A stretch of 12,709 nt of DNA from Bondarzewia mesenterica (Eukaryota; Basidiomycota; Agaricomycetes; Russulales; Bondarzewiaceae): the NCBI GenBank assembly GCA_004802705.1, contig SGPL01000765.1, positions 1-12,709 of the forward strand, written 5' to 3'. The notes beneath the pieces were generated by a model. It searched no databases. It was not told where the DNA came from and worked only from the letters and a program-made list of their open reading frames with translations. Within the stretch, counting starts at the first letter, position 1. Each line of letters starts with the position of its first letter. Shown one piece after another: positions 5,687-12,709 of the stretch. Made by a program: the position numbers and the translations under genes.

Positions 5687-7142
5687 TGTCAGAGCTTGCC
5701 CAAGATAACCTCGACTGGAATGTGAGGTCAAAATGGCATCCTGACCTATGAGGATTGAATGGCAGATAAATAGTAGGAGCTGAGCGATTTACCATCGCCA
5801 AAGTGATGATAACGGGATGCAATGAACGCTTGCCACTGCTGAGAGAGTGTCAGGATATATAAGTGGTACTTAGAGAGAATGAAGGACTTGCTATCACGGA
5901 CCACGACTCATCATCAATCCATCTGCGCCGGCCGCCCGTATGCAGCGCTGAGGTCTGAGTCGTGTTCGATGCGTTCAAATCATACACAGCAAAATTGTCC
6001 TCTATTGTTCCGTAAATCTTTGTGACTTTCTTGGAGGCTGTTTGTCGATTGCAGTTCAAGCGCCAAGAGAATTGGAATCCGAGTTTCTGCAGCGCGCGTC
6101 GCGCGCAATGACAGGACCTAGGCATATGCGTACCGAAGTTGTATCCGAAAATCACTGATTTTGACCCTTTCTGTCCGCATGGATTTTGGCCCAGATCCGT
6201 CCACATTAGGATCGGACTACCCATTTTCGACCAAATCCGTCCACATAACCGGATATAAGTTCAATTTTTTAAGTCCACATATCTATCAAAAAAGCGTCCC
6301 GAGGACACAAGGAAGGTCCAGAAGTAGATTGCAACTATCTATCTACTGATCATCCTTCGTCCTCCTGGGTTTCATTTCCGGCATCCTCAACACCTGCAGC
6401 ACCCCCCTTCATCTTCTGAAGGCTCAATCAGCTGCTGAACAGCTTCATGGACCTCACCAACATGGTCCTGCAACTCCGAGAATATGTATGTGGACGATGG
6501 GCAAGATGACGGGACGCACGGCGAGGATGCAATAGGATTTTTTTTGCGTTTCCGGCCCTGGTTGCTGAAGCGCTGACGACTGACCGTCGGGGTCCAATGC
6601 GGACCCAAACCGCCGCATGCGGATCGGACTGCGCTACCGACCAGGCCATTCCCGTCCACACTACTGATAGGACAGTTTTCGAAAATTTGGGGTTTCCGTC
6701 TGCGCTATGATCGGGGTTGGGTCAGTTTGGAGGGCCAATTCCGTCCGCATTAGGATAGGAGTTGGTATCCAATATGCCTAGGTCCTGCAATGACTCAGCT
6801 ACTTGTTTCGGAACGCGGGACGAATTCTCGAATCCCTAAAGTTGCTTTAAAGATTACTGGTAAGTTGCATCATCGAACGATGACGCATCCCACTCTGCAG
6901 CAACCTCTATCAGTGCGCTGTTTGACGCTGAGCGTTCCGTGAACCGTTGGCAGATGTCGCTGGATGACAGACGTGCACCGATTTTGACATGGAAATGAGT
7001 CGTAACGTTCTTGGACTGTGTGCCACTGCCGACTCCATCTCCGAAGTGTGGATCCGACTCTGTGGAATATTCCTCCGTATTTTTCTCTCCAGTGCGTACC
7101 TTTACTCTCGGCAGGGCTCCCGAGACTTTGATCGTGAACATT
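5687..7142 (-). CDS. Spliced gene of unknown function, interrupted by a transposon
   Basis: Several minus-strand pieces look coding. From about 7142 a frame runs through HFHVKIGARLSSSDICQRFT and SALIEVAAEWDASSFDDATY to 6858. After the transposon, 6086-5860 reads KLGFQFSWRLNCNRQTASKK and KIYGTIEDNFAVYDLNASNT. Exon 5835-5793 reads WQAFIASRYHHFGD, and after a 47-nt intron (5792-5746, GTAAAT to CTCATAG) exon 5745-5687 reads GQDAILTSHSSRGYLGQALT, stopping at a perfect GTAAGT donor. The phases of the last two exons agree. Joining 6858 (GTAATC) to 6086 (CTGCAG) would be a base out of frame, so that junction is uncertain, as is the one near 5836. The start and final exon are not settled. I recognise no family; it might be one gene or remains of one. 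Confidence 0.4.
6105..6112. repeat. Target-site duplication, left copy
   Basis: GCAATGAC stands directly before the left terminal inverted repeat and is repeated exactly at 6787-6794 after the right one. Eight bp is the duplication length made by hAT-type transposases. Confidence 0.8.
6113..6786. mobile_element. Non-autonomous DNA transposon (MITE-like, probably hAT), 674 bp
   Basis: The element is bounded by perfect 15-bp terminal inverted repeats, AGGACCTAGGCATAT at 6113-6127 and its exact complement at 6772-6786. It is flanked by the perfect 8-bp duplication GCAATGAC. An alternative reading moves one base into the repeat, giving CAGGACC ends and a 6-bp duplication CAATGA; the 8-bp reading fits hAT elements better. 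It is too short to encode a transposase. Subterminal regions carry repeats of GTCCRCAT. A minus-strand frame at 6387-6659 (90 codons, with RKRKKNP and a polar helix LQDHVGEVHEAVQQLIE) could be a captured or residual fragment, but I do not recognise it. It must depend on a transposase made elsewhere. Identical ends and duplication suggest a fairly recent insertion. Confidence 0.8.
6173..6280 (+). repeat. Left subterminal GTCCRCAT repeats of the transposon
   Basis: The octamer GTCCRCAT occurs at 6173, 6199, 6239 and 6273 on the plus strand. A further copy is at 6743 near the right end and one in reverse at 6597-6604. The 20-mers at 6197-6216 and 6741-6760 (ccgtccacattaggatcgga and ccgtccgcattaggatagga) differ at only two positions. 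Repeated short motifs just inside the ends are typical transposase-binding sites of hAT elements. Confidence 0.65.
6772..6794. repeat. Right terminal inverted repeat and right target-site duplication
   Basis: ATATGCCTAGGTCCT at 6772-6786 is the exact reverse complement of 6113-6127. GCAATGAC at 6787-6794 repeats 6105-6112. Confidence 0.8.
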
Positions 7143-7329
7143 TTGAATAGTGAATGGCACTCACTGGCGTTCTGTGCAAGACCGCACCTGCTCGAATTGT
7201 GCCTGCGTCCAAAAAATCCGAGTGTTCTCGAAACTCGGACTCTCCTGAGCGCCCTCACGGAACGGATCAACTCAATGGGCCTTTGTTGCCTGTGGCGTTG
7301 GTCTCCTACCAATGCGGTGCGCAAGTATT

Positions 7330-7690
7330 CGTCAAGCCCCTCCTGTCGATGTGCCTGGCTTTTGGTCCCGCACCCCTGCGCACCCCTCTGACAACCTCTA
7401 CCCGCCTTGATGCGGCACCGCCCTTGGTGCGGACGTGGTGATGCCAGTAGGATGATGTGCTGCAGGTATCACCGATGATGGAGGTGAGATCGAGGATGGA
7501 ATCTTGCAAGAAAAGATTTGTTCGTTCCTTGAACGTGGCTATAGAAGGGCATAGATTTTCCTTTTTCCTTCAAATGAGTTGTCCTCTCGTCACGGTATGC
7601 GCGCCGCATCGTCAGAATTCACGCGCGGTCCCTGTGCGGGTGCAGTGTTCATCATACAGGCCCCAGACACGCCGCCAATCGGATGACCCC
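7330..7690. other. No supported gene
   Basis: Short frames exist on both strands, including a minus one from 7509 to 7306 that could belong to the 5' part of the unknown gene downstream of it. None has a recognisable motif. I see no RNA gene or repeat. Confidence 0.3.
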
Positions 7691-7693
7691 TGA

Positions 7694-7885
7694 ATCTACT
7701 TCGAACACTTCACTGCAGGTTCGACCTGGGCTCATCCGCTTGACGGGCGGTCAGGCTTCATGCGTATGCCTCGTGAGTTCGCATGCCAGTCATTGGATCT
7801 ATGCAGCAAGTTCTTCGGGACCGACCCTCATTTTGCTATTCCCTCACTTACAGGGACGATCGGTATCACCCTTGGATTCTTTTAA
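7694..7885 (+). pseudogene. Coding-like stretch, probably decayed, unknown family
   Basis: A stop-to-stop frame of 63 codons reads IYFEHFTAGSTWAHPLDGRS, then REFACQSLDLCSKFFGTDPH and FAIPSLTGTIGITLGFF before TAA. The mix of aromatic, acidic and hydrophobic residues looks like genuine protein, and the same frame continues past the stop with DIAVSAEMFT and LHDFPGFPFLT between further stops. There is no good start codon, and a strong-looking donor GTGAGT at 7773 lies inside it. I take it as remains of a gene, possibly for a membrane protein, and cannot name the family. Confidence 0.25.
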
Positions 7886-8029
7886 GATATTGCAGTCTCT
7901 GCGGAGATGTTTACTTGATCACTGCATGATTTCCCAGGATTTCCCTTCCTCACGTAGCACATACTTGATCAATTTTGTCGCGGTCTTGGGCCAGAATATC
8001 GGTAATTACATTTCTACATCATATTCCAC

Positions 8030-8049
8030 GCGTGTCAATGTTGACACGC
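8030..8049. repeat. Perfect 9-bp inverted repeat (hairpin)
   Basis: GCGTGTCAA-TG-TTGACACGC has nine perfectly paired bases either side of a two-base centre. It overlaps an ACGCGT MluI box at 8028-8033. It could be a dimeric regulator site or a small cruciform; no nearby intact promoter is evident. Confidence 0.6.
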
Positions 8050-8693
8050 ATTATCAGATGCTGTTGCAGTCATCTTAGGGGCTTGCAATTGACATTGTTC
8101 AACTTCGGGATATGATGTGCCGCGGCCGTGCGATCCGTGACCAGAGAGCAGCTGATAATTCACGGTGATAGGAGTTCCAGCGGCCAAGTAAAGGTCCGTT
8201 GCATCAACACTATAGTTTCATGTCCACACTTGTGTCAAAAATTCGCCATCCCCGCGTCTCTCATCCGACGTCACAGGTCATACGCGCTCACTCCCCCCTT
8301 TTCAGGATCATATCAACTGTGGGCGTCTGTACTTATCGCCCTCCTGATCACTTTTCCATTGACGCTATCCGGGACTCTCATCCTGAGGGCGTCTATATCT
8401 GATATTTGGAGGCTCGCCGACGTGCGTCATTCATAATTATGAGCCTTCATCCCGGAGTTATGATATCGTATCTGCTTCGGCCGGAAAATCTATAACCTCA
8501 TGACCTTGGAACTGCCTGGGCGAGTCTACGCGCAATGGGCCCACAACAGCCACAAGCTTGCGCTCGACACACGTTTGGCTTACCTTTGCAACATGCACCG
8601 GGTGTGACTTTGCTGCATGGCATTGCAAGTGCTCTCAAAAACGGATGTTGGTCTCATTAATTAAATCTTCTCAAGGCCGCCTCTTCTCCGTGA

Positions 8694-9030
8694 GTAACAT
8701 GGAATTTTTTCGCCGAAGTTGCTCTCAAAAATGCGCCCTTCATTTCCGCCCTTTCACTCTGCACAGTGCTTTCGGTGCTTCCCTTATCCGTTACAGGATC
8801 CACTGGGGTCGTGGATCCGGAACGCTGATGACTTTTGTGACCCGCGGGCAAAGTTCAGATGAATTTTCATCCGGCATCCGACGATATCTGTGACGTCGAC
8901 GCACGGAGCTCTGGACCACGACCCAAGCCGTCTGGAATTTCGTGAAGCAACAATACATGGGGATGACGAGGTGAAAATAGTGGACCTTCTCGCCACTACT
9001 AGTCTTCTCGGATGGTGCACCGATGCTTAG
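8694..9030 (+). pseudogene. Further coding-like stretches on the plus strand, probably decayed
   Basis: Frame 8694-8828 reads WNFFAEVALKNAPFISALSL then CTVLSVLPLSVTGSTGVVD, a hydrophobic segment like a signal peptide or membrane helix, and ends in two stops. Frame 8863-9030 reads HPTISVTSTHGALDHDPSRL then EFREATIHGDDEVKIVDLLA and stops. Both look more protein-like than the overlapping longer frame at 8558-8893. They are in different frames with stops between and no clear splice sites, so I treat them as relics. No family is recognised. Confidence 0.25.
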
Positions 9031-9398
9031 ACTTTAGATTTCCAACCCGGATTAATCTCCTGAATTCCCCTCACAGTGTCGTTGCGATGTGCCAGCAAAG
9101 CATCGCAAAGGGTGGTCTCGGTAAATTCATGTTTTCGACGTGACTGTCTCCTTCCGCCTCTTCCTCTTTAGACACCTCCCTCTTCCGCCACGTGTATTTG
9201 AGTCTGACCATACCTTCATAACACCCTTCATTTGGCCGTATGGACCGAAATCTCCGAACGAGATGCTAGCGGCATGCACGCGCAGCGGCACAGCTATGCG
9301 GGCATGCGCGGGCAGGCTCGGAAGCAGCGGGACAAACTGCACTCAACGTGCATGAAGAACCGGACAGATCTCTCCATTCCCTTTCCCCGTCAATCGAC
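9031..9398. other. Intergenic stretch without a supported gene
   Basis: Frames on both strands are short and lack recognisable motifs. A plus-strand frame from 9232 to 9630 overlaps the better-supported minus-strand tail exon and is not annotated. Confidence 0.3.
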
Positions 9399-10580
9399 TC
9401 ATCGACCACCGCGCCCTATCTTGCTGAGCTCTGCCTCGCCCTCAGCTGACTTCGCCGTCCTCCATTCCCATCTCCGCTTCCTCAGAACCGTCGTGGCGCC
9501 CCATCGCGTATCACCACGAGACCTGCGGTGCATCGATGCAGCCGGACCACCCGAGTCCACACCATTCTTGAATTCAATGGAAGAAGCACCATGCTGCGCG
9601 TGTGCTGGAGATTCACAAACCGGCATCTAGGCGTGTGCGTGTACTTATCCATGTATGTGTCAGGAGACCGGCATGCTTGATAACTACAACAGCTTACTTT
9701 GATGGTCACTGTTATGGTGTTACCATTTGTGTTTCTATGTACATACCATGAAATACAACCTGAACCGCTATCTGCTCCAATGAACCCGTGGTTACGAGAA
9801 GCGATAGTACAGGGTACACCGACATCCCGGCTTCTATCTCTTCCGAGTTTCTGTAGAGTTGTGGGGCAAGGGAGTTGGGAAGTACAGTTATGGCAGTTAG
9901 AATGACTTACTAGGTTTATGGTTCTTGTGTATGGCACGCAGATAAGTATCGGGAAGACGACCACAAGGGCTATGTTTGGAGCCTGGTGGAGCGTGATGTA
10001 TTTTGTGATTCACAGGCTCATGAAAAGCAATCGTAATCGCAACCCTATCCTCTCGACAGGATGAATTTTCTGTCGACATACGTACATACATGCCAATATG
10101 ACCACTTGACCCAGTCTCGAATCTATATTGATATCTGGGCGAGCTCGCTCCAAGGTGACAAAATGACTGGGGCTCGAAAAGGAAAAGGTTTCTGAGAGCA
10201 GACCTTGGCGGTGAACGTCATGGATATTCAAGAGGCATAGAAGCACGGAACAGCATGGCATACTCGTGCGTACCATGCAGAGCACACGCAAACGCATGCT
10301 TGATGCTTGAGTATTGAAAGTGCTCCCGCGCACAACAGGCAATCCGATGTACGCTGAGCTAATCACTGAATTCACCTGTCTTGCCAAGAGCAAGTCTCAG
10401 GCTCTTGCGAGAGAGGAAGAGAGGGGTCCAAACCTTGCTCCTTGAAAGGCTGACGTGCATGCGCATTGAGTTTGTACATAACTGCCCTCGATGAGTCAGT
10501 TGTTGAATTCCGAGCTGTGTACTGATCACTGATCAGTAAACATATGACGCACCAACTCCGGTGGACTCCGACACCTTACC
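9399..10580 (-). CDS. Multi-exon gene for a probable membrane protein, function unknown
   Basis: Minus-strand exons and introns link in a consistent way. The exon ending at 10580 is followed by intron 10579-10529 (GTAAGG to GATCAG, 51 nt), exon 10528-10434 (ISTQLGIQQLTHRGQLC), intron 10433-10376 (58 nt) and exon 10375-10274 (VNSVISSAYIGLPVVRGSTF), all in phase. Further on comes the hydrophobic segment APNIALVVVFPILICVPYTR. Intron 9910-9851 (perfect GTAAGT, 60 nt) follows, then an exon in 9850-9747 with SVYPVLSLLVTTGSLEQIAV. The product may end near 9716. Alternatively it continues through a tiny exon (9708-9698) and intron 9697-9627 into a charged 75-residue tail, 9626-9399, ending GRGGR. At least two membrane segments are visible. 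The 5' end, perhaps upstream to about 11141, is unclear and I do not recognise the family. Confidence 0.4.
9851..9910 (-). other. Spliceosomal intron in the putative membrane-protein gene
   Basis: The donor GTAAGT (9910-9905) is a perfect consensus and the acceptor CTACAG ends at 9851; the 60-nt length is typical for basidiomycetes. It separates two hydrophobic coding segments. An alternative acceptor a few bases further (GGAAGAG) would put the downstream segment in the better frame. Confidence 0.5.
10520..10538. repeat. 19-nt palindrome at a predicted intron acceptor
   Basis: TACTGATCA-C-TGATCAGTA has nine perfectly paired bases either side of one central base. On the minus strand, it spans the branch-like ACTGAT and the GATCAG acceptor of intron 10579-10529, so the acceptor could fold into a hairpin in the transcript. 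Confidence 0.55.
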
Positions 10581-11340
10581 GTAAAGCATGTTTTTGTGCT
10601 GCAGCGGGCGTTTGGAGTGGCTTGCGAGAGTCAGTTCGCAATGAATCATCCAATATCTGATGGACAGGCTCAGACGCCAGAAGTATCAAGTTTGTGAAGG
10701 AGAATCACATATGACACAGGCGCCGCCTATTGGATGGCAGGAAAATCCGAGTCTGTTTGATGGACACTGAGACCAAATGCGCTGAGATTATACTTATGAG
10801 ATTGACTCGGGTTCTCTTGCATCGCTGTAGTAAGTGGACATGGACCAATGGAAACACACTCACAAAGCAGGAAGCCAGGCAAATCAATGCGGATCTTGTA
10901 CAAGCCATTTCAAGTCGCCGGCTTCCGTTCAGGGATACTAGGGATCCACAGCTCGGCGCCGTGCATGCAGAGCCCAGAGCAACCCACCCTTGAGCGCCGC
11001 ACAGAGTAGCTCGGGCGCTTGACGGAAGACCTGGCAAACACGGTGAAACTTGGTGCGGCGATACCGTCGACGCGAAAGGTGTGATTGGAGGACAAAGAGG
11101 CACGCACCAATCACATTTATCAGCAGTAAAGTTATGAGCACTCAAAGTTCCAACGCCCCAGCAGGATGATGTTTGACAGCCATCCCGACTCGGATGTTCT
11201 GTGATGGCGTCAGAAGTTGTTCACAAGGAGATACATTTCCAGTCTTTCAGAAAGACTGCGTAATCCGTCTGCTGTAATTACAACATTGAATGTAAATCCC
11301 TCACTCCGTCAGAAGGTTGTTTGAGTGATTGAAGGTGACT
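10581..11340. other. Ambiguous region, coding possible on either strand
   Basis: On the minus strand a frame at 11141-10938 begins with a hydrophobic helix MLITLLLINVIGACLFVLQS and could be the first exon of the membrane-protein gene downstream. On the plus strand a frame at 10730-10993 contains TLTKQEARQINADLVQAISS. Both strands show splice-like pairs around 10830-10871 (plus GTAAGT to AAGCAG). I cannot decide between them and recognise no domain in either. Confidence 0.25.
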
Positions 11341-11377
11341 TTGACAGGACGCGGGGACAATCGTTGCAGTGTAACAG

Positions 11378-11406
11378 ACGCGTACCATCACATGTGACAG
11401 ACGCGT
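11378..11406. promoter_or_regulatory. Pair of MluI cell-cycle boxes (ACGCGT)
   Basis: CAGACGCGT occurs twice; the ACGCGT cores are at 11378-11383 and 11401-11406, 23 bp apart start to start. ACGCGT is the binding site of the fungal MBF complex, which drives G1/S genes, and functional sites often come in pairs. They lie about 100-120 bp upstream of the ATG at 11502. Confidence 0.4.
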
Positions 11407-11448
11407 CAAAAAATAAAAATAAATCATAACGACGCGGACTTGGGGTCC

Positions 11449-11455
11449 ATATAAT
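11449..11455 (+). promoter_or_regulatory. TATA-like element upstream of the small two-exon gene
   Basis: The sequence atataat at 11449-11455 lies about 50 bp upstream of the ATG at 11502 and about 45 bp downstream of the MluI boxes, a sensible core-promoter spacing. Confidence 0.35.
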
Positions 11456-11501
11456 ATGCCAAAAGCTTACAGTGTACAGTTTCGACCTCCAGTACTTCTT
11501 C

Positions 11502-11959
11502 ATGAATAGTACTTCTCTGTCTCCAAGAAAAAGCATGCTGTTTTCCTCACTCCCTTTCCTCTATCGTCCGAGTCGTGAACCGCATGGTGATGGGATTTCC
11601 GCACCGCACTTGCCCACCTGGGCTCACGCGCGCTCAGCGCTCAGATTTAAGATTTGGTGCAAGCAATGTATGTGTAAGTATCTTACCCCGAACACGCAGC
11701 TTCGACTTCTGTTCAACTTGCTCACACACCGCGCCTTCCCTTCCATCACGTTTCAGCGAAGCCCGCAGGATATGCACGTGATAACCCCGGATGCATCGAC
11801 TATAATCCTTCTCTTCTCAACTCTACCAACTCTTCCGAATTCTTCTTTACAGAGCCGCTGACGCCACCCGAGCGAGCTTCCGTTCCCCATTCACCCACCG
11901 CGACTGCGACGAGTGGAGACAGACAGGCCCGCGTGGCGGACGGACTCGAGCCAGGATAA
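11502..11959 (+). CDS. Small two-exon protein with Ser/Thr-Pro-rich C-terminus, function unknown
   Basis: Exon 1 starts with ATG at 11502 (MNSTSLSPRKSMLFSSLPFL) and ends before tandem donors GTATGT (11668) and GTAAGT (11674). These lie six bases apart, so either keeps frame. The intron ends at TTTCAG (11756), giving 83 or 89 nt. Exon 2 at 11757-11959 is the strongest part: KPAGYARDNPGCIDYNPSLL, then NSTNSSEFFFTEPLTPPERA, a Ser/Thr-Pro-rich stretch and LEPG, followed by two stops (TAA TAG). The protein would be 122 or 124 residues. The N-terminus is less certain: an ATG at 11472 is in the same frame, and exon 2 could belong to a longer gene with exons further upstream. No domain is recognised. 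The upstream MluI boxes would suggest G1/S expression if the start is right. Confidence 0.45.
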
Positions 11960-12709
11960 TAGTTCATCCCTCGATAGGTGTGTATGTATTTTTATGTCTT
12001 TCATTGTCCTTCCCGCAAAGCGAGCGTCGGCAGAAGCAGTCGAACCAGGGAAGGAGATGCAGACCACATTGCCGGAAGGTTGCGTCTCTGTCTGTCAGCA
12101 GTCGGAGTCGAAGATATTCTTCTGCGTTGGCGCCTTCGTTCCGAAAAAGGCGGGATGCGTAGCCGATGCGTGGAGTCCATGGCGCGCGGCGCACATCGAA
12201 CGGACGAAACCGCCGCCCATTTGATTCTGATGAGGGTGCGTGCACGTCTACTTATCGAAATGAAAAGAAGTGCGACGGACATGTTGAGAGGCCGCGGCTC
12301 TACGTATGGTTCGTAGGCGCGTGCGCGGCGAGCGCACCGATGCCGAGCGGGATACGATCACAGCGAGCATGCGGTTTAAGCTGCGTAGGCAAACTACCCC
12401 GCATGGCGGGCTTCTTCCCACCGGAGCCTATCCACCTCACGAGGCGCATCTCACTGCCGTTCTATGTCCGTCCGTGAAGACTTACTTACCTTTGACCGAA
12501 TACAAGAAGACATGTGCACGCGGGTCAGAGAAGTCGAACCCTGACTGCTGAGTACACAAGCTCTCAAATTTGCCAAAATTTTCAGATTCGAAGCTGACAG
12601 CAGTACATAGATCTTAACCTCTCAGTCTGATTTTTTGCAAGTCTTGATATTTGTAGAGTGTACAGACTCGCACTCCGACGTGTTCCACCGTCGCAAGTAA
12701 ACGCTCGAA
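11960..12709. other. Right end of window, no supported gene
   Basis: Overlapping frames of about 80-110 codons occur on both strands between 11964 and 12551. They have high Arg content, no recognisable motif and no convincing start or splice context. The first 40 bases are likely the 3' UTR of the gene ending at 11959. From about 12555 the sequence is AT-richer and looks non-coding. I see no tRNA, repeat or mobile-element ends. Confidence 0.35.

Noticed and set aside
6387..6659. 90-codon frame inside the transposon as a transposase
   Set aside because: It is far too short, has no catalytic or zinc-finger motif I can see, and overlaps subterminal repeats. At most it is a captured fragment.
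9232..9630. Plus-strand frame of 132 codons
   Set aside because: It overlaps the minus-strand tail exon at 9399-9626, which has a good acceptor and more natural composition. No domain is recognisable in the plus frame.
12513..12550. Sequence gtcgaaccctgac resembling a tRNA T arm
   Set aside because: No matching acceptor stem, anticodon arm or B box of proper length is found around it.
11964..12551. Several overlapping frames of 80-112 codons on both strands
   Set aside because: They are all Arg-rich shadows of each other with no motif, good start or splice context, so none can be preferred.
1..12709. CRISPR array, bacterial operon or LTR retrotransposon
   Set aside because: No regularly spaced repeats of suitable length, no ribosome-binding-site-led gene strings, and no long terminal repeats or reverse transcriptase motifs were seen.

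Overview
The window looks like nuclear DNA of a mushroom-forming fungus (Basidiomycota, Agaricomycetes). Support comes from short GT-AG introns of about 45-60 nt, a peptidase M20 N-terminus interrupted by two such introns, a DUF7330-like gene (a family I know from this group), and eukaryotic tRNA genes with Pol III boxes and T-run terminators. It is gene-poor. Most coding signal lies on the minus strand in small exons, and several genes look truncated, interrupted or decayed.

Layout. At 1-83 is the start of a minus-strand gene for a Tyr/Gly/Ser-rich protein, with a TATA box at 148-155. From about 160 to 3148 there is no convincing gene, only a C-rich tract with repeats and the purine-rich 3' flank of the next gene. 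At 3149-3604 (minus) the first residues of an M20 dipeptidase run, through two well-formed introns, into an unrelated Tyr/Ser-rich C-terminal tail. At 4178-4965 (minus) is a DUF7330-like gene whose family-like segments sit in more than one frame.

At 5181-5339 (minus) two proline tRNA genes (anticodons CGG and AGG) lie 5 bp apart and share one Pol III terminator. Each has an over-long anticodon loop, best explained by introns of only 6 and 4 nt; removing them gives 72-nt tRNAs in both cases. This is the most striking observation. At about 5687-7142 (minus) is a spliced gene of unknown function. It is interrupted by a 674-bp non-autonomous DNA transposon (6113-6786) with perfect 15-bp terminal inverted repeats and a perfect 8-bp target-site duplication.

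From 7330 to 9300 no intact gene is visible, but several stretches on the plus strand read like decayed coding sequence. At about 9399-10580 (minus) is a multi-exon gene, probably for a membrane protein, whose middle introns keep frame. At 11502-11959 (plus) is a small two-exon gene with two MluI cell-cycle boxes and a TATA-like element upstream. The last 750 bases hold no gene I can support. Assignments are by eye; no database search was possible.
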